Shown here: piece by piece, positions 17,381 through 26,297 of the stretch
Layout: each line of letters begins with the position of its first letter
How positions within the stretch are numbered: the stretch's first letter is position 1
Assembly (NCBI RefSeq): GCF_000373785.1
Contig: NZ_KB892377.1
Span: forward strand, 522,934-586,933
Direction: 5' to 3'
DNA length: 64,000 nt
Source of the DNA: Erysipelothrix tonsillarum DSM 14972
GTDB lineage: Bacteria > Bacillota_I > Bacilli_A > Erysipelotrichales > Erysipelotrichaceae
Position numbers and translations under genes: made by a program
Notes under the pieces: model-generated
Told to the model about the DNA's origin: nothing
Database searches by the model: none
What the model saw: the letters and a program-made list of their open reading frames with translations, nothing else

Positions 17381-18220
17381 ATGAACCAGTTACAACAAGA
17401 AGAATTAAATATTCTTATTGAATTCGATCGTATTTGTAAAAAACACGATATCATATACACACTCTCTTCTGGTACACTCTTAGGGGCAATTCGTCACCAA
17501 GGTTTTATTCCTTGGGACGATGATATTGATGTTAATATGTCACGCAGTGAGTTCAAACGGTTTGAGGCTGTTGTAAAAGATGAACTGAATTCAGATTTTT
17601 TTTATCAATCGTTTGAAACTGAAAAAGATCACTATCACGCATTTCCTAAAATTCGAAGTAATAAAATTGAACTAGTTGAAAAGTCTACAGATTATCTGAA
17701 CATTAATCATGGTGTTTGGATTGATATTTTTCCTTATGATAATATCCCAGATGATTTAACACTACGTAACCAACAAAAGAAAAAAGTGGAACATTACAAT
17801 AAACTTATCTCACTCTTTGTTTATACTTTTGTGACCGATGCAGATACTGGAAAAAAACGTGTCATCAAATCAATCTTTTATCAATTGAATCGTATTTTTT
17901 ACCGTATTAATTTTTTATTGCCATCTTTGTACAAGAAGCGTCAAAAGTGGATTGAAAAATATAATGATCAGAATACTGAATACGCCAATATGTTGGTATT
18001 TAACTTCAATGATGATGTATATAAACAAACACTAATTCGTAATGCAATTTTGGATGATGTCACAACAGGTTCTTTCGAAGGACATGAGTTCTTAATTCCA
18101 AAAGCGTTCGATGAAATTTTAGAATCGAATTATGGTGATTACATGAAGCTACCTCAAGAATCTGAACAAGTTTCGAATCATGAAATTGTATTAAAGGTTG
18201 TGACAAATAATGAAAAATAA
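17381..18220 (+). CDS. licD: LicD-family phosphocholine transferase
   Basis: Transfers phosphocholine from CDP-choline to a surface glycan. 279 residues with the LicD signature SGTLLGAIRHQGFIPWDDDIDVNMSR (near residues 30-55), whose DDDID supplies metal ligands, and HGVWIDIFPYDNIP further on. It begins directly after the licCA stop and its 3' end overlaps licB by 11 bp. In E. rhusiopathiae phosphocholine is known on the capsule; the acceptor here is inferred to be the polysaccharide encoded upstream. Confidence 0.92.
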   Translation: MNQLQQEELNILIEFDRICKKHDIIYTLSSGTLLGAIRHQGFIPWDDDIDVNMSRSEFKRFEAVVKDELNSDFFYQSFETEKDHYHAFPKIRSNKIELVEKSTDYLNINHGVWIDIFPYDNIPDDLTLRNQQKKKVEHYNKLISLFVYTFVTDADTGKKRVIKSIFYQLNRIFYRINFLLPSLYKKRQKWIEKYNDQNTEYANMLVFNFNDDVYKQTLIRNAILDDVTTGSFEGHEFLIPKAFDEILESNYGDYMKLPQESEQVSNHEIVLKVVTNNEK

Positions 18221-19160
18221 GGGTACCTTAACAGGTCTTTTCTCGGGCCTTTTCTGGGGGCTTGATACGGTTCTTATTGGTGTTGTGCTTGGCTCAAGCT
18301 TATTTCTAACTTTTGGGACTAAAGCACCGCTTATTTCCACATTTATTCATGATGGTGCTTCATTTATTTTCCTTTTTATTCTTGTTCAATTACAAGGACA
18401 GTTTAAACAATTAGGTAAAATTCTTTTTTCAAAATCAGGGTTGGTAATCGCTTTAGCAGCCTTACTTGGTGGACCAATAGGAATGGGTGCTTATATTCTT
18501 TCTATTAATCATCTTGGTCCTTCAATTTCAGCAAGTATATCAGCTGTATATCCTGTTTTTGGTGCTGTTTTAGGTTTTCTTGTTCTTAAAGATAAACCAA
18601 ATAAACGAACAATTTTCGGACTTTTTGTTGCCATTACTGCAATTATCTTGATGGGTCTTACCGGTACATCGGGTGTATCAAATTTAAAATATGGTCTCAT
18701 CTTTATCGCAGTATGTATCGTTGGATGGGGGAGTGAAGCGGTCATTATTAGTGCTGCACTCAAACAAGATGTGCCTTCACATATTGCGTTAACGATTCGT
18801 CAACTCGTATCCTTTTTAACTTATGGATTCGTTGTGATGCCTATAATTGGTGGTTATCACCAATTGAATGGAATACCAATGGGGCAACCTATATTTTGGC
18901 TCATTATTATTAGCGGAATTGTTGGATCCATCTCGTATTCTTTCTATTACCGATCCATTTCATTAATTGGTCCAAGTAAAGCAATGGGATTAAATATTAG
19001 TTATCCTGCATGGGCATTCTTTTTTCAGTTTTTAATTGACCAAACCTTTGATTTGAAAAACTTTATTCTCGTAATTTTTGTCATAATAGGGTCAATGTTA
19101 TCTTCAGATAACCCAAAAGAACTTTTAGAACTCTTTAACCCCCGCAAAAAAAGTAAATAA
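18210..19160 (+). CDS. licB: LicB-like choline transporter (DMT/EamA family)
   Basis: 316 residues with about ten hydrophobic segments in two EamA-type repeats, including GLFSGLFWGLDTVLIGVVLG at the N-terminus, which resembles LicB. Imports choline for the LicA kinase. It overlaps licD by 11 bp and ends just before a terminator, so licCA-licD-licB form a complete phosphocholine operon. Other DMT substrates are possible but context is strong. Confidence 0.88.
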   Translation: MKNKGTLTGLFSGLFWGLDTVLIGVVLGSSLFLTFGTKAPLISTFIHDGASFIFLFILVQLQGQFKQLGKILFSKSGLVIALAALLGGPIGMGAYILSINHLGPSISASISAVYPVFGAVLGFLVLKDKPNKRTIFGLFVAITAIILMGLTGTSGVSNLKYGLIFIAVCIVGWGSEAVIISAALKQDVPSHIALTIRQLVSFLTYGFVVMPIIGGYHQLNGIPMGQPIFWLIIISGIVGSISYSFYYRSISLIGPSKAMGLNISYPAWAFFFQFLIDQTFDLKNFILVIFVIIGSMLSSDNPKELLELFNPRKKSK

Positions 19161-19169
19161 ATACTATCG

Positions 19170-19206
19170 ATTGGTTTCTTTCACCAGAAAGGGACCAATT
19201 TTTTCT
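19170..19206 (+). terminator. Terminator of the lic operon
   Basis: ATTGGTTTCTTTC (19170-19182) pairs with GAAAGGGACCAAT (19187-19199), using two G-U pairs, followed by TTTTTTC. Confidence 0.85.
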
Positions 19207-19268
19207 ATATTAATATTTAAATAACATAATAACCTTTTAATATTGAACTATAAATGACCTGTATTCGC

Positions 19269-19308
19269 AATATTCTATCATATTTTAAAATGAATATGAT
19301 AGAATATT
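19269..19308 (+). promoter_or_regulatory. Perfect 16-bp inverted repeat upstream of the ACT/DUF711 operon
   Basis: AATATTCTATCATATT (19269-19284) and AATATGATAGAATATT (19293-19308) are exact reverse complements with an 8-bp spacer. The right arm ends a few bases before the GAGAGGTG ribosome-binding site of the gene at 19324. Candidate -10 boxes (TATGAT 19295-19300, TAGAAT 19300-19305) lie in the right arm without a good -35. It could be an operator or a hairpin in the leader. The surrounding gap 19205-19323 shows nothing else clear. Confidence 0.6.
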
Positions 19309-19323
19309 AACGAGAGGTGACAT

Positions 19324-19593
19324 ATGAAAGCAATTATAACTGTAGTAGGAAAAGATAAGGTCGGAATTATTTCCGGTGTATGCAATTATTTATCAAATGC
19401 AACTATAAATGTGCTCGACATCAGTCAAACAATCGTCGATGCCTATTTTAATATGCTAATGATCGTGGACTTATCACAATGTGATTTACCCTTTGACGCA
19501 TTAACGCACGGTCTTGATAACCTTGCGCAAGAATTAGGTGTAAATATTACGATGCAACGCGAGGATATCTTTACCTCGATGCATCGAATTTAG
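19324..19593 (+). CDS. ACT-domain protein (UPF0237 family)
   Basis: 89 residues consisting of one ACT domain ([35 protein letters not shown]). ACT domains bind amino acids or similar small ligands and regulate partners. The pair with a DUF711 protein 8 bp downstream is conserved in streptococci and other Firmicutes, where the ACT gene has been labelled gcvR-like. GAGAGGTG precedes the ATG. The ligand is unknown. Confidence 0.88.
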   Translation: MKAIITVVGKDKVGIISGVCNYLSNATINVLDISQTIVDAYFNMLMIVDLSQCDLPFDALTHGLDNLAQELGVNITMQREDIFTSMHRI

Positions 19594-19601
19594 GAGGATT
19601 T

Positions 19602-20960
19602 ATGCTTAATCATTTAGAAATTCAAGAAACTCAAGAAATGATTTCAAATCAAAACTTGGATGTAAGAACAATTACAATGGGAATTAGTCTACTAGACTGT
19701 GCTGATTCCGACCTAGACCGTTTTAATGAAAAAATCTATCAAAAAATTGTTACACATGCAAAAGATTTAGTAAAAGTGGGCGATGAGATAGCACATGAAT
19801 TTGGAATCCCAGTCGTAAATAAACGCATTTCGATCACACCGATCGCCATTGCTGCATCAGGATGCAAAGCGACTTCATACGTATCAACCGCAAAAATACT
19901 TGATAAAGCAGCTAAAGAAGTTGGAGTTGACTTTATTGGTGGTTTTAGTGCTATCGTTCAAAAAGGTTGTACATATTCTGACCAAGTACTTATCGATAGT
20001 ATTCCTGAAGCACTTGCTGTTACAGATCGCGTTTGCGCAAGTGTCAATATCGGAACGAGTCGAAATGGTATAAATATGGATGTTGTCAAACAGTTGGGGC
20101 AAACAGTTCTTGATTGTGCGCGTTTAACGGGAGACCGAGAGTCAATTGGTTGTGCGAAACTCGTTATTTTTTGTAACTCTGTGGAAGATAATCCTTTTAT
20201 GGCAGGCGCATATCATGGGGTTGGTGAAGCAGATACGGTTATCAATGTTGGTGTAAGTGGTCCTGGTGTCGTAAAATGTGCACTCGAGTCCGTTCGTGGT
20301 CGTGATTTTGAGACATTGTGTGAAGAAATTAAGAAAACAGCATTTAAGATTACTCGAGTTGGGCAGTTAATCGCTCAAGAAGCTTCAAAAAGACTCGGAT
20401 ATCCTTTTGGGATCATTGATTTATCTCTTGCACCAACACCTGCAATCGGTGATAGTATTGGGGAAATATTCCAAGAAATGGGTCTTGAAGAACCTGGTGC
20501 ACCCGGAACAACACTTGCACTTGCCTTATTGAATGATAATGTTAAAAAAGGTGGCGTAATGGCATCATCCTACGTTGGAGGACTGAGCGGTGCATTTATT
20601 CCTGTAAGTGAAGACCACGCAATGATAGCTGCAGTCGAAAAGGGAGCTTTAACCCTTGAAAAACTGGAAGCAATGACCTGTGTGTGCTCTGTAGGACTCG
20701 ATATGGTGGCAATCCCAGGTGATACACCTGCATCGACCATTTCAGGTATCATCGGTGATGAAGCAGCTATTGGTATGGTTAATAACAAAACAACGGCTGT
20801 TCGTATTATTCCAGTTTATGGTAAAGGGGTAGGCGAAACAGTTGAATTTGGAGGTCTATTAGGTTATGCTCCTATAATGAAGGTTAATCCTTTTAGCTGT
20901 GAACGCTTTATAGATCGTGGTGGCCGTATTCCAGCACCAATACACAGTTTTAAAAATTAG
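19602..20960 (+). CDS. UPF0210/DUF711 (PFL-like) protein
   Basis: 452 residues of the conserved UPF0210 family, of unknown function. Visible family features are the [12 protein letters not shown] start, the glycine-rich [12 protein letters not shown] and the [16 protein letters not shown] segment, and a C-terminal half with [35 protein letters not shown] precedes the ATG. It is always found with the small ACT protein upstream in related genomes, suggesting the two work together. No function is claimed. Confidence 0.9.
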   Translation: MLNHLEIQETQEMISNQNLDVRTITMGISLLDCADSDLDRFNEKIYQKIVTHAKDLVKVGDEIAHEFGIPVVNKRISITPIAIAASGCKATSYVSTAKILDKAAKEVGVDFIGGFSAIVQKGCTYSDQVLIDSIPEALAVTDRVCASVNIGTSRNGINMDVVKQLGQTVLDCARLTGDRESIGCAKLVIFCNSVEDNPFMAGAYHGVGEADTVINVGVSGPGVVKCALESVRGRDFETLCEEIKKTAFKITRVGQLIAQEASKRLGYPFGIIDLSLAPTPAIGDSIGEIFQEMGLEEPGAPGTTLALALLNDNVKKGGVMASSYVGGLSGAFIPVSEDHAMIAAVEKGALTLEKLEAMTCVCSVGLDMVAIPGDTPASTISGIIGDEAAIGMVNNKTTAVRIIPVYGKGVGETVEFGGLLGYAPIMKVNPFSCERFIDRGGRIPAPIHSFKN

Positions 20961-20972
20961 TAGGAGTTTATA

Positions 20973-21338
20973 ATGAATCAAAAATTAGATTTTATGTCTG
21001 TTAATAATATTGAATGTATTGAAGTTAAAGAAGATTATGCGAAGTGTATCGTTAATATTACGGATGCGTCGATGAATTACTATGGTTATGTGCATGGTGG
21101 TTTATACTTTAGCCTAGCGGATTCTACTGCTGGTTATACTGCAAGTAGTCGTGGCGATAACTATGTTACATTAAACGCTAATATAAACTATATGTCTGGT
21201 ATTCAATCTGGAACGCTTACATGCATAGGAACTGTCCTAAGTCGAACTCGTAAAACCTGTGTTGTAGATATTAAAATATACGATGATGCAGAACGACTAT
21301 GTGATAGTGGCACATTTACCATGTATCGCGTTAATTAA
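20973..21338 (+). CDS. PaaI-like hotdog-fold thioesterase
   Basis: 121 residues with the hotdog-fold pattern of PaaI-type acyl-CoA thioesterases: MNYYGYVHGGLYFSLADSTAGYTAS, where the HGG-D segment holds the usual catalytic and substrate-binding residues, followed by the strand-rich SGIQSGTLTCIGTVLSRTRKTCVVDIKIYD. TAGGAG lies before the ATG and the gene is 12 bp from the DUF711 gene. Substrate unknown. Confidence 0.87.
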   Translation: MNQKLDFMSVNNIECIEVKEDYAKCIVNITDASMNYYGYVHGGLYFSLADSTAGYTASSRGDNYVTLNANINYMSGIQSGTLTCIGTVLSRTRKTCVVDIKIYDDAERLCDSGTFTMYRVN

Positions 21339-21345
21339 GGAGTCT

Positions 21346-21666
21346 ATGATGAATGTTATCTTTCATTTGAATCAGTTAGAACGTTTTGATCACTGTTATG
21401 CAAATATCAAAAATTTGAGAACTGAATTTATTGGTATTGTGGAATTATTAATCAATGGTGATGCAATTCAATTACTCATACGTGATGATGTATCTAAAAT
21501 AACCGACTTGTTGAATCACGGTACAAAAATAAGTGCATGTGCGAACTCATTACGTGCACATGGTATTGACAGCAGCATTTTACCGCAAGGCGTTGTGGTT
21601 GTCCCAACTGGTGTTTTTGAACTTATTAAAAAACAGAATGAAGGATTTTCTTACATTAAACCTTAA
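21346..21666 (+). CDS. DsrE-family protein
   Basis: About 106 residues resembling small DsrE/YchN-like proteins: IELLINGDAI-type N-terminal strand, ACANSLRAHGI (a conserved Cys region) and VVVPTGVFELIKKQNEGFSYIKP at the C-terminus. Two ATGs are adjacent (21346, 21349); AAGGAG at 21337-21342 favours one of these over the longer upstream reading. Possibly involved in sulfur or redox chemistry, but nothing here proves it. Last gene of the four-gene operon. Confidence 0.8.
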   Translation: MMNVIFHLNQLERFDHCYANIKNLRTEFIGIVELLINGDAIQLLIRDDVSKITDLLNHGTKISACANSLRAHGIDSSILPQGVVVVPTGVFELIKKQNEGFSYIKP

Positions 21667-21714
21667 TTTTTTAACGAAAATATAGAATAACCTAGAACAT
21701 TACAGTTAAAACAT

Positions 21715-21748
21715 AAAAAACTCAGAAGCTATATATTCTGAGTTTTTT
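21715..21748. terminator. Bidirectional terminator between convergent operons
   Basis: AAAAAACTCAGAA (21715-21727) and TTCTGAGTTTTT (21736-21747) form a stem with A and T runs on both sides, serving the + operon and the - adenine deaminase gene. Confidence 0.88.
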
Positions 21749-21796
21749 ATAATAATCTCCGTTACTTCGCATAATGTATATTATGTAAAATTCAAC

Positions 21797-23473
21797 TTAT
21801 TCAAATATAGGTTTAATTTGTTGCGTTCGTACATCAACATAACCTTTATCTGATATTTTAAGACTTGGTGATACAAGCAGTCCTAATACCGAGAAACTCA
21901 TCAATTCATTTTCCGCCACATAACCTAAATCACTTAAATCCGTGCGAATTTGACTAACTTCTTCAGCAAGTGTTTCCATGCTATCAACTGATATAATTCC
22001 ACCATAGGTCAATGGTACCCGATTTACTGTATGACTTATACTTGAAACGATACCGCCTTGCATCTCAATGACTTGATTTACAGCAGTTACAATTTCATCA
22101 ATTGAAGTTCCCATTACGAGAATATTATGATGATCGTGTGTCCATGACGTTGCTACTGCGCCACATTTCGTAAATCCATTATCTACAAAGCCAACGGTGA
22201 TCGGATCATTATGGCCATATCGCTCAATAACAGCTATCATTGATAATCCTACTTCTTCCCATTGTAAGACCCCTTCCCTTACTGGTACATCAATTATTTT
22301 TTCATCTGTAAAAGTATTGCTGATTTCACGATGCATGACACGTACTCGTTGGCGTTCACTGGTTAAACCAGAAATTTGAGAAGTGAAATCAGATTCTTTT
22401 ACATAGTTTCGACAAATTGTGTTGTAAATATAAGATTTATTGAAGTTAAACTTTTCTTCAGGTAAAGAACTCACATTTCTTCCCTTTTTGTAGACCGAAC
22501 TAATCTTAAAAGTATCCAATTCATCAAGAATGATAATATCAGCTATCTTTCCAGGTGATAAAACACCTCGATCAAACAAGTTCATGCGTTGTGCAGCAAC
22601 ATAAGTAGCCGCATAAATTGCATCTTCACAAGGCATACCACAGGCAATTGATCGTTTAATAACATGATTTAAATGTCCCTTATTCAAGAGATCATCCGGC
22701 ATCACATCATCGGTAACAAGACAGAAACTACCGTGTAAATTATAATTACAAAGTGTAGCTATCGTTTCTCGATTAATTGATTTCTCTTGCATTTGAACTA
22801 AAATACCCAAGCGGGTTCGTTCTAAAATTGATTCTTTTGTTTGAAGTGTATGATCAGAGCCGATTCCTTCTTGAATGAAACGTGAAAGTTCTAACCCCGA
22901 AATCCGTGGTATATGACCTTCAATCGGAGCCCCTGGATTGCACTTTTTAAAAGTTTCAATAATACGACGAGTTAATGTTGATTCTTCTGCAATAACATCC
23001 TTAAAGTTCATGATTTCTCCTAAGGCAATCACTTTTGGATGTTTTGAAAGCTTAATAACTGTTTCTTCATTCACAAGACCACCAGTTGTTTCAAGATTTG
23101 GGTTGGTTGACGGAACAGAAGATGGTATTGCATAAAATATATCGAGGTTTGTTTTAAAATCCATAAAATCAACGAGTCCTTCATAACCAAATACATTACC
23201 GACTTCATGGGCATCTGCAACAACGGTTGTTGTTCCCATTGGAAGCACAGTTTTGGAAAACTCAACTGGATTTGTCATCGAACTTTCAATATGCATATGA
23301 ATATCAATTAAGCCCGGCAAAATCCACTTCCCCTCTGCATTGACCTCATAATCCGCAATAATATCAGCCTCACCAATGTGGTAAATTATTGCATCTTTAA
23401 TGTAGAGATCACCTTTCTCAAATCGACGCTGCGATGTGTTATATAGGTTTGCACCTGTAAATTTTGTAATCAT
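21797..23473 (-). CDS. ade: Adenine deaminase
   Basis: Converts adenine to hypoxanthine and ammonia. 558 residues of the Ade family: amidohydrolase metal motif LIDIHMHIESS, MGTTTVVADAHEVGNV, GLELSRFIQEGIGSDH, and the C-terminal domain with GFVDNGFTKCGAVATSWTHDHHNI. Its ATG overlaps the stop of the solute-binding protein gene by one base, so it is co-translated with the transporter. Position behind guanine riboswitches fits a purine salvage role. Confidence 0.95.
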   Translation of the reverse strand: MITKFTGANLYNTSQRRFEKGDLYIKDAIIYHIGEADIIADYEVNAEGKWILPGLIDIHMHIESSMTNPVEFSKTVLPMGTTTVVADAHEVGNVFGYEGLVDFMDFKTNLDIFYAIPSSVPSTNPNLETTGGLVNEETVIKLSKHPKVIALGEIMNFKDVIAEESTLTRRIIETFKKCNPGAPIEGHIPRISGLELSRFIQEGIGSDHTLQTKESILERTRLGILVQMQEKSINRETIATLCNYNLHGSFCLVTDDVMPDDLLNKGHLNHVIKRSIACGMPCEDAIYAATYVAAQRMNLFDRGVLSPGKIADIIILDELDTFKISSVYKKGRNVSSLPEEKFNFNKSYIYNTICRNYVKESDFTSQISGLTSERQRVRVMHREISNTFTDEKIIDVPVREGVLQWEEVGLSMIAVIERYGHNDPITVGFVDNGFTKCGAVATSWTHDHHNILVMGTSIDEIVTAVNQVIEMQGGIVSSISHTVNRVPLTYGGIISVDSMETLAEEVSQIRTDLSDLGYVAENELMSFSVLGLLVSPSLKISDKGYVDVRTQQIKPIFE

Positions 23474-24501
23474 TATTGATTCATCAATCGATTATAGCGG
23501 TCAATCCATTGAGGCATTAATGGGTTGATGATTTCGTAATTAAGCGTTTTAGCATGTTCCGCAATAATTCCATATGTTTTATTTTGCGCAACATCATCGG
23601 TTAATACTACATTTTTATTCACTGGAGCTTCATTTAGTGCACCCGCAGTTTTTTCTTGTAATTCTTGACTTAAACGCCAATCGACAAATTTGTATGCTAA
23701 ATCTTTATTTTTGGAATTTTTATTGATTTCAATGGTATTAAAATTTGCATAAGTTCCGGTTGTTGGAAAAACAAGTTTTGCACTCGGAACTGATTTCTTG
23801 ATGACATCAAATCCGAAATCCCCAACTACTGCGACATCAATTTCCCCCGTACTCATCATTACCGATAAGTCAGATGATTTTTTATAGGTTTTCTTAATAT
23901 TTGGTTTTAGTGTTTCAAGACCTTTAAACGCTGCTTCCCCTTGGTCATTTACTAAATCTCCACCTACATAATCATTAGCCATTTGAACCATTGATGGTCC
24001 AAAGGTCGATGATATTTCTGGAATTGCAACTTTATCTTGTAGATCAGATCGCCATAAATCAGCCCAATTATTGATTGGTTCACTAACAGTCTCTTCATTG
24101 TACACAATACCAATACTGTTAATTGTGTAGGGAACGCCATAACCTCGACGCGTTACTTCTTGTGCTGCATCAATGAGGGCATCGAAATTTGAAAGTTTTG
24201 ATGGGTCTAATTTTTCAAAAAGATCTGCTTGATAACCATCATCCGCTGCTTTTTGTGATAGTTCAATAACATCGATATTACTGTTATCACCACTGCTGAA
24301 TTTTGAGTAGCGTTCAGATGTACTACCGCTATCCAATACGATTTTCAAATTATTTGCCTCTTCAAACGGTTTATAAACTTCCGTACGTAAGATGTCTTCA
24401 CTTAATCCCCATGATGAAACAACGAGTTCTTTTGTTTCGTTATTGCTTGAACACCCTCCTAAAACTAAAAGTAAAACTAATAAATATATTGTTTTTTTCA
24501 T
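23473..24501 (-). CDS. Extracellular solute-binding lipoprotein, PotD-like (probable purine-related ligand)
   Basis: 342 residues. The N-terminus MKKTIYLLVLLLVLGGCSS is a lipoprotein signal with cleavage before C17. The mature protein has the type of fold used by iron/polyamine-binding proteins: SSWGLSEDILRTEVYKPFEEANNLKI, YGVPYTINSIGIVYN, and VVGDFGFDV. PotD-type sequence suggests polyamines, but the guanine riboswitches and the coupled adenine deaminase favour a purine base or related compound. AGGAGG lies before the ATG. Confidence 0.85.
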   Translation of the reverse strand: MKKTIYLLVLLLVLGGCSSNNETKELVVSSWGLSEDILRTEVYKPFEEANNLKIVLDSGSTSERYSKFSSGDNSNIDVIELSQKAADDGYQADLFEKLDPSKLSNFDALIDAAQEVTRRGYGVPYTINSIGIVYNEETVSEPINNWADLWRSDLQDKVAIPEISSTFGPSMVQMANDYVGGDLVNDQGEAAFKGLETLKPNIKKTYKKSSDLSVMMSTGEIDVAVVGDFGFDVIKKSVPSAKLVFPTTGTYANFNTIEINKNSKNKDLAYKFVDWRLSQELQEKTAGALNEAPVNKNVVLTDDVAQNKTYGIIAEHAKTLNYEIINPLMPQWIDRYNRLMNQ

Positions 24502-24510
24502 CTTTTCCTC

Positions 24511-25518
24511 CTAGATAACAATAATGGCTTCAGGATCCAATCGAAATGGAACTGAAGATTTAAGTTCGAACTTATCTTTAACACATATCTTAAACTCACC
24601 GTAAGATGAGCTGATTCGATATTGATAACAACTTCCTAAATATGAGATTGTTTCGACTATCCCCTCAACTTCATTTATTCCGCGACCGATTTTAATATCC
24701 GTCGGACGAATACAGAAGGTTTCAAAATCACTTTGATCACATTCGGTAATCAATCCCCTTCCGTTATTCAGTGTAGCCATTGATGAAATAGACTTAATGT
24801 TCTCAAAACCAACAAATTCCGCAACGTACTGGGTTTTAGGTTTTGAATAAATAACTTCTGGGGTATCCAATTGCTCTATTTTTCCATGATTCATGATTGC
24901 GACACGATCACTGATTGCAAAGCATTCATCTTGATCATGTGTTACAAAAATTGTCGTTATTTTAAGTTCTTGTTGGATTCGGCGAATTTCTTCACGCATC
25001 TGTACTCTAAGTTGTGCATCAAGATTGCTTAAAGGTTCATCTAATAGAAGTAACTTTGGTTTAATGACTAATGCACGGGCCAAAGCAACACGTTGTTGTT
25101 GTCCACCGGAGAGTTGATTTGGAAAGCGGTCTAATAAAGCTTCTAGACCACAAGTTAGGGCCATTGCATCAACTTCTTTTTGAATGAGCTCAGTATCCAT
25201 TTTTCGCTGTTTTAAGCCAAATGCTATATTTTCGCGAATATTTAAGTGTGGAAATAGCGCATAGCTTTGAAATACCATTCCAAAATCACGTTCATTCACC
25301 TTAACATCATTCATGATTGTATCCGCAACCTTGAATACACCCGATTTAATTGGATTAAATCCAGCAATTGTTCTTAGGGTTGTCGATTTACCACATCCTG
25401 AAGGACCTAAAAGCGACAACAACTCCCCTTCATGGATGGCTAAATCTAAATTATGTAAGATGTCATTCTTACCATCATATGAAACACTGATTTGATCTAA
25501 AACTGCAAAACTTATCAT
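24511..25518 (-). CDS. ABC transporter ATP-binding protein, PotA-like
   Basis: 335 residues with Walker A LGPSGCGKSTTLRTIAG, signature LSGGQQQRVALARALVI, Walker B LLLLDEPLSNLD and the H-loop FVTHDQDE. The last ~100 residues form a TOBE-type regulatory domain. It overlaps the upstream permease by 4 bp and is followed 9 bp later by the binding protein. It powers the importer on the cytoplasmic face. Confidence 0.92.
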   Translation of the reverse strand: MISFAVLDQISVSYDGKNDILHNLDLAIHEGELLSLLGPSGCGKSTTLRTIAGFNPIKSGVFKVADTIMNDVKVNERDFGMVFQSYALFPHLNIRENIAFGLKQRKMDTELIQKEVDAMALTCGLEALLDRFPNQLSGGQQQRVALARALVIKPKLLLLDEPLSNLDAQLRVQMREEIRRIQQELKITTIFVTHDQDECFAISDRVAIMNHGKIEQLDTPEVIYSKPKTQYVAEFVGFENIKSISSMATLNNGRGLITECDQSDFETFCIRPTDIKIGRGINEVEGIVETISYLGSCYQYRISSSYGEFKICVKDKFELKSSVPFRLDPEAIIVI

Positions 25519-26297
25519 GATTTTGCTCCTCTTCTGCTAAAACCTTTGTCCATAACTACCATTAAGACGACTGTAAATATCATTAATATCACAGACAATG
25601 CACTCACTATAGGGTCAAAATTATACTCGATATGGTTCATCAGTGCTCCCGGTAACGTATTCATACCTGGTCCTTTAAGAAACATAGAAATCGGCAAATT
25701 ATTAAATGAATTGATAAAACCCATAATGCTTGCAGATAGAATTGCGTCTTTGATATTTGGTAGTACAACTTTCATAAATCCTTCTAATGGCCCACAACCA
25801 AGTATTACTGAAGCTTCATGAATACACATATCAAAGTCATTGAGTGATGCACATATGATACGAATTGTGTAGGGAAATACGATAAGCATATGTCCTATAA
25901 TTAGTGCGACATTGAGCGGCAATTTCATTCTAATTATGAGAAATTGGAATAGTGCATATGCCAGTACAATTGAAGGTATTAAGGATGGTGATAAGAATAT
26001 TTCTTTAATCCGTTCACAGACCTTTCCATGGTTCACAACAAGTGCATATGATGCTGGAATAGCGATGATTAAACATAAAACTGTGGCACATACTGATATT
26101 TTTAAACTCAAACCAAAACTATCCATAAACACGCTTGATTGAAATACTTCGATAAACCATTTAAAGGTAAATCCTTGTATTGGAAACTCGATGATTGGTG
26201 CACTACCAAATGCTGTAACAGTAATTACAATAAGTGGTAAAGCAATAAATGTAAGCCCAAGATAAGCAAACACATTTAGCGTCTTATTATTCTTCAT
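25515..26297 (-). CDS. ABC transporter permease, PotC-like
   Basis: 260 residues with about six hydrophobic segments and the inner-membrane coupling motif EASVILGCGPLEGFMKVVLPNIKDAI (EAA loop). It overlaps the preceding permease gene by 11 bp and the ATPase by 4 bp, showing a tightly packed operon. Confidence 0.9.
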   Translation of the reverse strand: MKNNKTLNVFAYLGLTFIALPLIVITVTAFGSAPIIEFPIQGFTFKWFIEVFQSSVFMDSFGLSLKISVCATVLCLIIAIPASYALVVNHGKVCERIKEIFLSPSLIPSIVLAYALFQFLIIRMKLPLNVALIIGHMLIVFPYTIRIICASLNDFDMCIHEASVILGCGPLEGFMKVVLPNIKDAILSASIMGFINSFNNLPISMFLKGPGMNTLPGALMNHIEYNFDPIVSALSVILMIFTVVLMVVMDKGFSRRGAKS

